A stretch of 64,000 bases of DNA from NCBI GenBank assembly GCA_964035545.1, contig OZ037768.1, positions 11,674,741-11,738,740 of the forward strand, read 5' to 3'. The notes below the pieces were generated by a model. The model worked only from the letters and a program-made list of their open reading frames with translations, made no database searches and was not told the DNA's origin. Numbering within the stretch: the first letter of the stretch is position 1; the number at the start of each line of letters is the position of its first letter. This document shows, one piece after another, positions 13,727-26,876 of the stretch. The position numbers and the translations under genes are program-made. Source of the stretch: Bugula neritina. Its lineage: Eukaryota; Bryozoa; Gymnolaemata; Cheilostomatida; Bugulidae.

Positions 13727-16700
13727 ATGAAGGTAATCATGGACTTAGATTTACATGGATGGATATTTAAATGGACCAACTACATAAATGGTTACCAAAG
13801 ACGTTGGTTTGTTCTTCAAAATGGGATGCTGTCATACTACAAGTAATTGTTACATTATTTATAATTTTTAGTTTAAAAGTTTGGAATTAATTTAAATAAT
13901 TAATTAATCACCTTGCATATTTGTTTTGTTATAGAAATCAAGGTGAGATGAGTCATACCTGCCGAGGAACAATCAACTTGGCGAATGCTGTTATACAGAC
14001 TGAAGAGCCTTGCTATTTTGTGGTAACAAATGGATATTCTAATGCATTCTACCTAAAAGCTAGCTCTGATACAGAAAGGAATAAATGGGTCACTGCATTA
14101 GAAAAGGCCAGAGCAAAAGTAACCGAAAATACAAATGGTGAGTTTTTATTACCAGTATATGTAAAAGCAGGAAGTAGTAGATAAGCATAGAATAAACTGT
14201 GTCACACTACACATGGTGGTAGTGATTTTATGTTAGCAGAAACTAAATTAATTGAGATCCACGCTAATTGCTGTATTGTAATGTTATAGTAGATGGAGAT
14301 AAAACGGGTGATTTGTTGATGACGTCCACATTTGACCCAACGGAGATAGAGGCTAGCGTCAAAACACTCAGCAGTAAGATTGAAGATCTCACAACTTGTA
14401 ATACTCTTATAGTAAATCATGGCACACAGCTGCAGAGATCATTGGCTGAGTTAGATCAAATACAATCAGCCGAGGAGGCAACTTCAAAGATGAAAGCTAT
14501 TAACGAGCAAACTACCCTCTTTCGCATAACTGTGAGCGCCATGATTAATGTGAGTGAACATCATTCTATCTCACTAGATGTGATTAGGTACGTTTGCTTT
14601 TTTTCAACACCGAGCTAAAATTAGAAATTTATTCTATGTTTAAATTCATGCGAACAATTTGATTAATATAAAGTAACAAGTATGCTCGAACTGTTATAAA
14701 TTGGATAACTCTAATTTATAACATTTGTATTTTGTTTTGTTTTAGGCTTGCAAAGACCATTTAGACTTTGTAACCTCTCAGCACCAGAATTGGCACAGCA
14801 CCCTCAAACGTGAGCACGACGAAAGGTTAGCCCTACAGTCTATGGTGGAAGATTTAGCCAAGCAGCACAGTTCTCTGGAACACAGGGCTAGGTCTTTAGT
14901 GAAGTCACCTGATACTGAAAGTAATAACCACCAAATCTCAAGAAGTACAGGTAGTTTTTAAAGCTATAAGGTAACACGTAAATGTTTAGTAAAATTGTCC
15001 CTCGTACAATGAAATATATTTGTTTCATTTTTTAAAGATTGGTTAATGTGCTCTACATTCTACATAGTTGGCTGTATCTTATCTAGAAGATTTGTCTTGT
15101 ACTCAATTTATACATGCTGCACATAGTATTATGTAATAATACAATTCTTTATTTCTACACAGCATCAAGCAGTGACGAAGAAGATGTTTTTCAAGATGCT
15201 GCCGACCAGTTTACTGTCGTCGTTTCTTCGGACATTGAATCAGACATAAAGTTTGTACACTGGCATCTCATCTATTGCGTTTCATGAGATAGAAGTAGTA
15301 GCAACCACGGTGATCTCTATTAATAAGCTAATGGAATTGTATCGTATGATGGTAACAGCTGATGTGTAGACTATGTACCTACTGATAAGGCTCTAGGCTC
15401 TAACCACACTGATAATTAATCAATACGGCAGTTTTTATTTGTTGTCTGATAAAAATACTATTTGTTTGTAGCGTATCTTCAAATAACCATTTAAAGCTTC
15501 CAAGTCAAGACAAGAGTGGTGAGACGCCTAAAGACTATATAACCCAAACGGTTAGCTGATATTTTAATACTAATAACTTTTTAGTCGAATGTTAATTGCC
15601 CTGTGCGTGGTTACATGAAAGAAATGATATTTTGCTGTTTTAATCATTATCAGCAGCAGGTGTACATTTAAGCACTGTATGTGTATGCCAGACAGTATCA
15701 CATGCTATACTCACTCTACTTACACTAACGCTATCTTATTCAAAATTGCATAATTTGAGTTCGCTGTTTTCAATATTAAAACAAAATATTATAGTAAATA
15801 ATGCAACCTAGATTTGGACTTTTGGCTCTTTTAATTTTAGACACTAAATATTGTGTTGTGTTGGAAAATGGATTAATAAATTATGGCACATTCATATATT
15901 TTCTGTTTATTCTCACTTATTTCCGCTTTGTCCTGTTCGGGTAGCGGGATATATTTTCTGTTCATTCACAACTGGAAATGGTTTGAAACATTATTGAGAC
16001 TTTATAAATATTTGCAGTTCAAATTAAATATGCAACACTTTATAGCTATTGTTTTAAATATTTCTGTGTGTTGTAGTCGAATGAGTCAACTAAGCATGTT
16101 AAGAGAGTTAGGCGTAGGACTATACCTGAAAGACCAAAATATGGCCTTACAAATCTGTGGGGTCTTTTAAAGAACTGCGTTGGAAAAGATCTCACCAAAA
16201 TTCCGATGCCGGTAAATATTTGGTTTATAAAGGTTCGCTGTAATTGTAAAGTGACTCAACTTGTATTTTTAATAAAAAAAAACTTTTTATTTCAGAATTT
16301 TTACAGCAGTATAAGTATTGCTCGTTAAGTGGTAAGGTAGGTCATAATTTAGAATAAGTGTTCCTTAATATGTGGGTTATGGTATTGTTTGTCACTACTA
16401 GAATAAATTTCTCTTGTGCCTAGTTTTCTTATCCATGTTTCACCCAAGTGTATCTCCATTTGTGCTTCTCTTCCTTAAACCTGTAGGTGTTGCTATTCTC
16501 ACATGGTTTTGGTGTTAACAAAATACACATAGAGTAAGTTGCTTCTAGCAATGGAATATATCAATAACCAAAATAATCTTTTTAGATTGACCTTTCACTG
16601 AAACTAGCGCATCACAAGATTTGGTATCTCTAGCTTTTATATGTTATTAAATACACACAGTTTAAATACAAATTTATTCTAATTCTAAAGTGATTAGTAA

Positions 16701-19700
16701 AAGAGCCTTTAATATAATGAAACACAAAACATATGTAAGAGATTATTGGAATATTATTTCATGTTATTTACATTTTCTTCTAACACACTCTAATGCCTCG
16801 TTCACACATGCAATGAATACATGTATAGGTTGTTCACCTTTTGCATTAATTTGTACCTTTTGTTCACTTGACACTAAAATGAAAATATGCTGAATGTTGT
16901 AAGTTTGCAATTCAATTTTAAGACTGTTTCCTTGTTTAGCCTGTGCTGCCAGAGATGTGACACCAAAGTAGTTAATCAGAGAGCGTGGTTAGACTTAGTT
17001 TGAGCCTTGATGGAATTTTGTCTAAAGAATGTTCAATGAAGGCCACTCAGTACTATTTGTCCAGTGAATAAAGCATAGCAGCTGTTGATTTCTGTGTAGG
17101 TTATGTTAAATGAACCGCTGTCCTTCCTGCAAAGATTTGCTGAAGACTTTGAGTATTCCTATTGTTTGGATAACGCTGCCAAGTGTGACCAGTGGGAGCA
17201 GATGTGTTGGGTGGCAGTTTTTGCCATATCCTCATATTGCTACACGAGTACAAGAAAGTCGTGTAAACCCTTCAACCCTCTCCTAGGGGAAACCTTTGAG
17301 TTTGACCGAAGAGATGACTTGGGATGGAGACTCTGTAGTGAACAGGTAGCGTTATGTTTTGTAATGTGCAGATACCTTTATAAGCTAGTGCTCTGTAAGC
17401 ACTATTAAGCAAAATGGTATTTAAGTTTTGAATGATGTCTGGTCCAAGATTCTGATGTTTGTATAGGCTCTCTTACTTAATTATTTTCTGTATGATAAAT
17501 TGAAGAAAAAGTTAGTTTGCAACAGCTAGTGTTTTACTTACACCGGAAATCATTTGTAATTTAGATTTACTCACTTAGTTTTTAGTTTTATTATTGCCTT
17601 TCGATTTTGACTAAATATGTGTTTTACATATATTGTAGTTTTATATAATTGGGTCATATATCACATAATTGCGTATATATATATTACTTATTTTATCGGA
17701 GTTTATTTTTCAATGAAATTGATTATTTTTAAAATAACCTTGGCTGTTAAGTTTTCTGAATGGCTAATTCTAGCCTCAATATGTTTTAATGGTTTGTAAA
17801 ACATCATAAAACACTTTCTCTTTGAAAGGTAAGCCATCATCCACCAACTTGTGCTAGCCATGTCACCGGGAATGCAGGCTGGGCTATTGACCAAGAAACC
17901 ACACTGACCAGCAAATTTAGAGGGAAATATCTTCAAATTGATCCCATAAGTAAGTAATTTAGCAATGTTACTATGGAATAGTTTATATTACATGTAGTTA
18001 TGTGGTATTTTGTCTTACATCAGTATTTTCATACTGTACTTCTTGAAAACTATACTTGCATTATGTATATTTTGTATACAGGCATTGTTCACTGCAAGTT
18101 TGATGGAAGTGGTAACCACTACACGTGGGGAAAAGTCACAACCACAGTACATAACATCATAGTCGGCAGGTTGTGGGTTGACAATCACGGTGATATAGAC
18201 ATTGTGAATCATAAAACAGGAGATAAATGTCATTTGAAGTTTTCAGCATATAGCTACTTTAGTAACGACATACCCAGAAAGGTAAGTTATGGTTCTATTT
18301 ATTTATAACCGTAATAAATAGTTACAAGGTACACACGTTTAAACATTAATTTAAAAAATTATGATTTTGTATAAATTTATTATGGCTTTATTGAACAGGT
18401 GACAGGTGTGGTGACAGATAAGCAAGGTACTGCAAGGTGGGTGTTGAGAGGCACTTGGGATAGTCAGATGGAAGCTGCCAAAGTTCTTGGTACTTCACAA
18501 CATGGCAGCAAACCCGTATTTGAAACTGGAGAATATAAAGTAATTTGGGAAAAGAAGCCACCACCGTAAGTGGAGACTGTACCTGTGGTCATCTCTATTT
18601 GTCGACAATATTTAGTGGCCGCAGCTCTGTTAAACTTTGTGTATTTATATTCTACTGCTTAAAAGTTACTTTACTGTTTGAGAAGCTGTTTTGTATAAGA
18701 GGTTTTGCCTTCTGTAAAATAGAACGTTTACTGTCTTCTTCGAGACTTGCATTGTATAAAGTTCTTAGCTTGGGAAAATCTAGCAGCATAAAGCTATGTG
18801 TCTAGCAAAATCTTGACAAATTGTGCATTTGTTTATTTTCGTCAACAACAGTTTCTGTTTTAAATTAATCATTTTTTTTTATAAAAGTAACTTTTAGTTT
18901 GCTGTGTGAAAAGTGATAGCACTTTGTCAGTAGTATCATGTCTGTTTATTGGGGAGGACAACTTCTGTTTTCTCAAGTCAACCATAGATTACAAACTTGG
19001 CTGAAAGTTGAGGCTGTTGAATCTGTTACTGTGTACATTTTCGTATAATGTTGCAGCCCCCATTTAGATAAGTGCTATAATATGATTCAACTGAGTGTGG
19101 AGATGAATGAGCCAGAAGATGGGGTGGCTCCCACAGACTCTCGTCACAGACCTGACCAAAGACTCATGGAAAACACACTATGGGATGAGGCTAACAAAGA
19201 GAAGTTGAGATTAGAGGAGAAACAGAGAGAATTGAGGAGACTGAGAGAAAAAAAGGCGGAGCTTGCTGCTGCTGAAGGTCAGTTAAATATTAGTTATTAG
19301 TTCTTGTCTTACTTCTTCAGTATAAGTTTGTAGTGTATAGCATTCAAATGTATAGCATATAAGAATGTAGTGTACAGTGTATAAGTGTATAGTTTAATAA
19401 ATTAATATACTTACTTATTTGTCTTCCTCTATTCTACACACCAAAGCTTACAGAAAGAAATAGAGACATCATTGCGTAATGTAATTTTGCTTGCATGTTT
19501 AATGTTTCAAAAGTCTTTCAACACATTTCAGCATTATAAAACTTGGATCTTGCTAATGTCATCCAATGTAGTGTTATGTATGCTGTCTATAGAATTATAT
19601 TCTATAATGTAGCAACAAATAGGATAAAACAGAGTATTATGTCGTGAAACGGATTCTTCTGTTCACTTCCTCTTACCCAGTAGATTCAGAGAAATTCAAG

Positions 19701-19975
19701 CTCTCTATTGACTTGTTTTGAAAATTGCAAATATGACTTTGAAGAACCAGCAAAACCCAGGCACTTGTTGCAAAATATTCATACAAACGGGCATATGCTT
19801 TTTTACATTTTATTTCATTTCATATCTTACAGGTAAAAGTTTTCCTGAATACCAACCTTCGTGGTTCAAAAAGACGAAGGATCCCATCACTGGTAACCTG
19901 ACACACATGTTTACTCATGAATACTGGGATTGTAAGGATAAACAAGACTTTAGTCGTTGTCCTGATATATTCTGA
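13727..19975 (+). CDS. OSBP: Oxysterol-binding protein (OSBP), PH + FFAT-like + ORD
   Basis: Sterol/PI4P exchange protein acting at ER-Golgi contacts. Thirteen exons: 13727-13842, 13935-14137, 14290-14549, 14746-14950, 15163-15250, 15472-15550, 16077-16211, 17100-17345, 17829-17949, 18082-18281, 18399-18565, 19057-19277, 19833-19975. They give 727 aa, all phases closing. The PH domain is at the N-terminus ([26 protein letters not shown]). A coiled coil follows, then an acidic FFAT-like stretch [11 protein letters not shown] (about residues 266-276). The ORD has [16 protein letters not shown], the lipid-handling HHPP (about 447-450), [14 protein letters not shown] and the terminal CPDIF. Starts at 13727 and 13739 are in frame. 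Vertebrate OSBP has a longer low-complexity N-terminus, which is absent here or encoded upstream. Donor GTTTGT after 15250 is non-ideal but keeps the frame. Confidence 0.95.
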
Positions 19976-21189
19976 CATGGTGGAATATGATGGGTGATAA
20001 TTTAGAAGCTGTTTTCTACAAAGACATTTCTGACACACAAACTGCAATAAACTAAAACGTTGGATACAAAAGACAAAATTTCTGCGATTCTGTCTGGACA
20101 CTTTGCTCACGTTCCTAGTTCTGCCATTCTGTTGTATCATGTTTCTGCTATGCTCAAAGTTTTATGTACATCAGGTATTAACCTCATTTTAGTCTTGGTT
20201 CCATAAACAATCGACTAAAATGTAGGTTGAGATTCATTTAATGAGCTTCTTTGTATGTTTTATAGTATTTTTCAAATCAAAGCTACTTTTCGTTTTGCTC
20301 TTCCCTCAACTTTCCTAAGCTACAATCAGTGTGATGTTTTATTTTATTAAGCAAGTAGTATTTAGTTGAACAATTATTTTATTATTGCTAATGTATTTTT
20401 AACCTTCTAGGTTGCTAGCATAATGCTGAATGTTTTTTATTTTTGTAAAAAGCTTAAATATTATGTGTTTATCTGCAGTTTTCTGTTGAGGTCGAATTTA
20501 TCACTGTGTACAAAATTTGCCTTGCATAATATAGTATTTTATATATGAACACATGCTATAAATAATTGTTAAATTGTTAGTCAGGTCACACGTTGAGGTG
20601 CTCAATCCGAAATAATGTTAAAAGCCAAAATATTGGTGTGCTGCTCAGAATTTTACCTCAATTATGGAGTTATCTACACAATAAAAGTGACTGGTTTTAC
20701 CTACATACCATATCAACCCATTACACATCTAGATGGATGCTTTTTACTAATACATACAATTGACAAAATGGTTTGTTTTTAACAAAATCATTGATTTTGT
20801 TCAAGTGATGCAAGTTTTTTCAAAATGTTTTAAATAAAAAACTCCCTATATCAATAACGCTGTACGTATGGAACTATAAAAGTCGTACTGAAATTGGTTT
20901 AAAGGTTTTCTTTTCTTGCATTAGGTGTTTAATTTTCAACCTACAGTGTTTTATTTTTAACTCCTGCCTAGTTCTACTACGGCTATCAAACTACTACAGT
21001 AGTACACAATATAACAATGAATAATTGTCAAACCCATGTATGTACTACTTTTAATGTGCTGCAATATCACTATTTCTATATACAATAATTGAATTTGTAA
21101 TGAAGAAAAAATTCCAAAATAACTCAGCACTTTGGACTTGTAAAAAACTGACAAAAAAGTAATAATCAGTAATTGTCATCTCTACATTA
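19976..21189. other. Convergent intergenic region OSBP / CAP gene
   Basis: The 3' flanks of two convergent genes. No coding sequence recognised beyond the polyadenylation signals. Confidence 0.55.
20046..20051 (+). other. Probable OSBP polyadenylation signal
   Basis: AATAAA 71 bases after the OSBP stop codon. A plausible 3' end for the transcript; not proven by sequence alone. Confidence 0.45.
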
Positions 21190-24100
21190 TCACAAGTTTC
21201 CTTGTTTGTCTTTCTTTGCCTTCCTTTGTTTTTTTCGCTGATACAAATCTATTTTTCGCTGTACTCTAGTTGACCTGTTGTTTACACTCACTTCCTTGTG
21301 AATTGCTTCCACTACATTTTCAGCAAACTTTCCTTCAATATTTCCTCCAGGATAGTAGTTGGCAACCACCACTGTCTTGACAAACCCTGTCGCATCACTT
21401 GGCTCATACTCTGCATATGCTATTCCAAAAAACTTTGTAGCTTTCCATATAAGCTGGGTGAACTGTGCTTCATGAAAGAAATATTTAAATTTGTAAAGAA
21501 GTCAACTTACACTGAACTAGTTATTGTTGGAAGGCTATAAAATTAAGAGTTGTTTACTTCCATTGTAGATTAACTTTGTATTAGTTGTCTTACTTCTATT
21601 AAATTGAAGACAACTTTTATTTAAATATTTTCTTGCTTTAATTGCAAGGACTAAAAACGTTAGTTATATTTCAAAATATTGTTTGTGTAAGTCTGTAAGA
21701 GCTAATTTGTTATGAAAGTAAATATTTTAAATCTGAAATGAGGCTGAAACTTGTAACAAAATGTGCATAATAATATAATGTGATCAAGTTGAAAGGAATA
21801 TACAAGAAACCTTAGATATATCTAACATGCTAGTTCAAACATATACAAAAGAGTAACTTTCTAGTGTCATACATTAAGACTACTACAAAAAAGATATATG
21901 TAATTTGTTAGAAGAAAATCTATAACGAATCATAAATAATGTAAACGTAAACATACCACATTCTGGATCAAATTCAGTTTTCTTGAAGTTGTATTCTTTT
22001 CCCTCATCATACCAAATCAGAGTAACTTCCTCTCCACTGGGTCTCTTGTACTCATCATGCCAGAGTATAGATTCAGCTAGGTTTTCACCACAGTATCCCC
22101 TGAATGAGATAATCACAATATCCAGATGTGTTTTTATAAGCTCTATGATTAAGACTGTTTAGGCGTGGTGTAAAAACTGAGAAAAATATTGTTAGCAAAT
22201 TAATTTATTTAGAAAGCAACGTTTTTTTTTTAAAGTTTAGTGTTACGAAAAATTTTACTAGTTTTATGTTGCACTTCAACCAATTTATTTTAAAAACATT
22301 TTGCAATAAGCAAGTACTGCGGAAATTAGAGCTTGAAAAATTGTGCTAAATTTACAAAGTTTAGAATAGAACATACTGTTATGATTATACTTGGGTACAA
22401 GTTTTGATGTGATATAGTAAAGTTAGTCATAAACTAAAGATTTAGTCTCTTTATCTTCGCTGTTTTCTATTTGTACTGTTAATATTTCTATTAGCTTGAA
22501 AATATTTGCATGTTGAAATGCTGGTTGGCAGAATCAAAATTTAAATTGTCCATGCTGTTGAACAGACTTTCTTTCAGATAGCATTATATATTACATTATC
22601 ATACTATTATAATATATACTACATTAAATTATAGGGTACTATATAATATTCTCTGTATTACATTGTTATACTATAATATTTTATATTACACTGTTATACT
22701 ATAATATTATATACAAGATTAGAGAAGGTCGATGAGTAGTCTATAGTGTATTTTCTACTCAATAAAAATACTTTAATATTTGTAGTGCGTATAGTATTTC
22801 TCAGTGAACATTTAGTACATGTAATTTTTTAGGATAACAAATTATTTTTAAAAAGCTATTGTCTCATAAAAGCTCAACCTAATTTTGATTAAATGCATTA
22901 AATTATTCTGCAGCTGATTATTATTTTCTTTTAAACATATTATTATTCCGTGCAGGTAGTTTCATAGCTGCAGATAAGTTGTACTGGTTATAATTTCTAT
23001 TTCAGCATATGGCAGGTAACTGTAGCATATGCAAAGCCCAATTGTAGGCACAGTTCATCATAAACAGATTTCTAGAATTTTTTCCTGCTAGTTTGAGTTG
23101 CATTTTTGAACTGATAGAGATTTGGTTGGAAAAGGAAACATAATATTATTCAGACTCATCTTGCAACTTTTATAACAAAAGTATAAATATAATAGATAAA
23201 GGTGGAATTGTTCTATAAGCAGCTCCGAGTTGGGGGTGACTAAGTGTAGTAATTAGAGATTTTTGAGCTTGAAGCTAGAGGTTCCAACCTGAACCTCCGA
23301 CTTCAACTTTGAGAACCCGAACTACTGGACTCAGTCACCCCCAACTAGGAGCTGCTGGTAGAACAATTTATGAAGTTAAGCTCAAGCCCAACTAATATTT
23401 ATGCAAACTAGGCAAGACACGAAGCCAAGTGTATAAACTGCTATAAATGCATGCAAATAACTGCTACTTGATAATAGCTGTTATCAGTAAGATTATGTCT
23501 GTAGGTTGTTGGCAAATGGAAATCTGCAACAAATAAAATGTTGCATTAGCTGAGGCAATTTTTTTCCAAACAGCCTGGGTTCTAAGCTACAACTATTGAA
23601 TATATGAAATGCTGCCTATGCACTAATAGAAACAGTTGTATTTTAAACTCAAATATTGAAGACTTAGGCTATAAACAAGATAACATACTATTTGTACATA
23701 AGCGTTGACTCGGTCATATACTGCATACAATGTTATCTTCTGCCTGGTTTGAGATAAGATATTAAGTGCCCAGAACTGACCATCTACGATATAGTACACT
23801 ATAGGCTACAGTGTATTATACGCTGCTTAATACACTGTATCAAACACATTCAGGTGTAGCAAAAAATACCTATCCATAGCCAAAGACTCTAATTTCATAA
23901 AATTTGGTTGATTGAAAATTTCACAAGTACATAGTTTCGTTTGCAGGGGAGAAAAAAGTTTTTTGATCTGTAACACAGGCTTTTCCAATTTAATTCTTTA
24001 TTACTTTGACACACACTAGACTGCAAGGGGTCAGTAATTTAAGCCTCAAAGGTTATATACTGTCAAAGGTCAAAGGTTGACCTAAATACATTTTTCTAGG

Positions 24101-26876
24101 AAACTTTTCTTATTTCATATATAGTCATAGTTGAAGGTTAGTTTATCTTGCTCAAAAAACCAACAGTTTTGACCACATATTTTATTTGTCATAGTTGTAA
24201 ATGACCAAAACACCAGACAGAGTTAACTCAAAATCTGCTTGATCTATTTATTACCTTAGCGACTTAGCATCAATCCTGGATAACTCTAAATCATTAGTTC
24301 AAGTACAGTGATGCTATACAATACATCAAATGTAAGTTTATGTTTATTTCTAGCTAATAAATTTTTATGCAGTTTAAAGCAACTTTCTATATTAATATTT
24401 GCAACACACATGTAAAACTTTCTCACTGTAATTTCAAGTAATCAAATTTCGTTAGAAGCCTTTCTTAACGCTTGCCGATATGCTTAATCTCTTAAAGGAT
24501 TGCTCTATCTTAGTTTATTACAATCACATTATAATTATGAACTATAATCTAATGTGTATGCAAACAATTGTGACTTTGCAAAAGGATATATGCCTAGAAA
24601 ACAGCTTTTCAAAATTCCAATTTTGAGGGAGGTAAAATTTTCAGCCATGAAAAAGAATAGCCTAATACGTGACGTGTGAACGCCAGTAACTATGCTGCAC
24701 GTGCTAACTATAACGCTAGTATTCAAGGTTGCTGAGCGCAACATCAACCAATAACGCTCAAGCAGTTACAGTGCGCTATATAGGTCAGCTTTGGTGCGCC
24801 CGTAATATTGCACAATCTGACCTAGTTTAGATCGATCGCAGGCATTCATCCTAAAGAATGCATGTTTTTGCAATGCTTTTTTCTATGCTTACAAGCAAAA
24901 TATGGCCTAATGTTATCACATACATGTTATTTAACATGTCAAAAAACTATAGATTGAGATAATTCACATTTGCACTTCTATAAATATACAAATTATGAGC
25001 TGAAAGATCACATCTCACAGTCATACTTCTATAGTTATTCATTTGTATAGTCACGTGACCAGCAGGAATGCTGGCGCTGTTACGTCACATTTCCCAGCTC
25101 ATTTCAAAATCGGCGTTTTGGCTGTTACCAATCTACACCCTCAACTTCAACTAACTTTTTCTACCTTTGGTCAAATGCTTTTTGTCAATGCATGCTTAGA
25201 AAAACACAATATTATGTGTGTTTGACCTAAATGGCCATTTATTAGACAAGATAGAGCAATCCTTTAAGCTAGCTGAGATAACACAGCAAAGGTTATCACG
25301 TGGTCATCAGTTTAAGCAGCTTTGTTGTATGTGCAGAAGGTTAGGTCATCTTGATAATATGTGGCTAGTAATTTGAAAACTGTAAACAACTGTGATGATG
25401 GGGTAAAAAGGTGAAATAGACTATCTATACTCTAAATCTATTATCTATATACTCTGTAGGCTGTTATAGGAAGTACAAATGAACTAAATTATTATACTAA
25501 CAATCAAATAGCTCTTCCTGCTAGCTTGTATTGATAACCACAAAATATATGAGTACTGTGTTCAAATGTTACTTTATCATAGTGTAACATTACTTATTAC
25601 ACATGTCTGATCTTTTGGCTAGACATTTTAACAAAATAGATCCCTGACTATATTAATGTATTATATATACACATGATGCATCCGAATTTGTTAGAGACTA
25701 TGAAACTAATACAATGTATTTCACAAAACTCGTTTAATAGGACTGTGAAAGCCTGCCTATTACTTCAGGCATTTGCATTTTTCTAAACGAAAAAGTACGT
25801 TTATTTTTTAGTTACCTCTTTACTTTCAGCCAACTGTAAAACATATAATATTATAATAATACATTTGAATGAAATTAATTTCAACACACTCACTCTGCAT
25901 GTCTCCGGTCTTCTTTATCACTGTGCTCAAATATTTCATTGTCAGCTAAAAACTTAGCCTGAGAATGAGCCATCTTACAGAGGCGGAGGTTTAGGGCTAC
26001 TGGCTGAGAACCATGCTTCTGCCTTAATCTGTTGTGGGCATTCAATGCTCCCAGTGTAAAGCTACATTTAAAAAAGCATGGTATGAAAAAAACATATTTT
26101 AAAGTTGGCAAAACTTATTATTATAAATAAACTTGGCCAAAATGTTATATGATTTGTGTGTATATGCAGCCAAATAACATTTTATTTATAAACATGTTTC
26201 ACAAAAAATATGAAGAAGGTTTTTTTGTAATGCTAAACATGAAATCCCAGATTGTATTTTTATGATTTGCAATTTCGATAAAGAAGCTGTTTTGATCCAA
26301 TATCAAGTAAAAAAATCAAATTACTAATATATGCTACTATTTTGTTTCAGTTCTTTAAGTAATTAAAATCACAATATTGATAATGTTTTGATAAATATGC
26401 CACGGCAGCTTTATTTAGACCGGCTCTATTCTAACTGGCAGATAGTTTTTGGAATAAGCTGCAAGTCTTAAGCTGTTGGAACAAGTGAGATGCACATGTT
26501 TTTCTTAGTCATTCAAGTTGTAAATAATTTCAGATCCCAAAAATATTTTAAAGCTGCTAAACTTCTGTAACTGTTGGGTTTACATTTGAACAATAAATCA
26601 ATTGACAAAAATTTTGAAAATGGTTTTGTGCTGTTGCCAACTAGTCTACATGCTAAGATATGCCAAGAATGTTGAACTTAAGAATTAAGTCAACTGGGAA
26701 TTACGTAATCACAGTTACAGCAAATAAACATAAACTAAAATTAACCTTGACCATTGATCACGCCGTGTACTTTGAGACATACGGTAATATCGAGTGATAA
26801 AGCAGCATTTTTCATATTCATTTTTATAAATGGTGTCCATTTCATCGAATAATGCTCTAGAATCGTTGGCTCCCAT
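21190..26876 (-). CDS. GAPR-1/GLIPR2-like CAP-domain protein
   Basis: Cytosolic, probably membrane-anchored CAP-superfamily protein. Four exons on the minus strand: 26876-26746, 26061-25894, 22099-21957, 21467-21190. They give 239 aa with matching phases. The N-terminus is MGANDSRALF: Gly2 with Ser6 fits the N-myristoylation consensus, as in GAPR-1, and there is no signal peptide. The CAP domain shows LNAHNRLRQKHG, FEHSDK, GYCGENLAES, YNFKK, FTQLIWK and VVVANYYPGGNIEGKF. The usual GHFTQ histidine of the CAP tetrad is replaced (AQFTQ), while the EHS histidine and GEN glutamate remain. The protein is longer than the roughly 150-aa family norm. It has an N-terminal insert of about 30 residues (exon 1) and a very basic tail (YQRKKQRKAKKDKQ). 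Introns hold two non-autonomous elements. Confidence 0.85.
22656..22711. repeat. Short 28-bp tandem repeat
   Basis: Two near-identical 28-bp units starting tattaca(t/c)tgttatact, within the large CAP-gene intron. Minor AT-rich minisatellite. Confidence 0.5.
23206..23368. mobile_element. 163-bp fold-back element (MITE-like)
   Basis: The two ends are inverted repeats of about 36 bp (23206-23241 and 23333-23368) with only a few mismatches, containing aattgttcta and gttgggggtgact. The interior also pairs imperfectly, so the whole element can form one hairpin. It is more GC-rich than the surrounding intron. No clear target duplication is seen. A non-autonomous fold-back or MITE is the likeliest reading; a hairpin RNA locus is the alternative. 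Confidence 0.6.
24496..25263. mobile_element. TTAA-flanked MITE (piggyBac-like target site)
   Basis: A 768-bp element with perfect 16-bp terminal inverted repeats AGGATTGCTCTATCTT (24496-24511 and 25248-25263). TTAA lies immediately outside each end (24492-24495 and 25264-25267). TTAA duplication is the signature of piggyBac-type transposases. There is no long open frame inside, so it is non-autonomous. It sits in the CAP-gene intron between exons 2 and 3. The TIR does not start with the CCC seen in many piggyBac elements, so the family is tentative. Confidence 0.65.
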
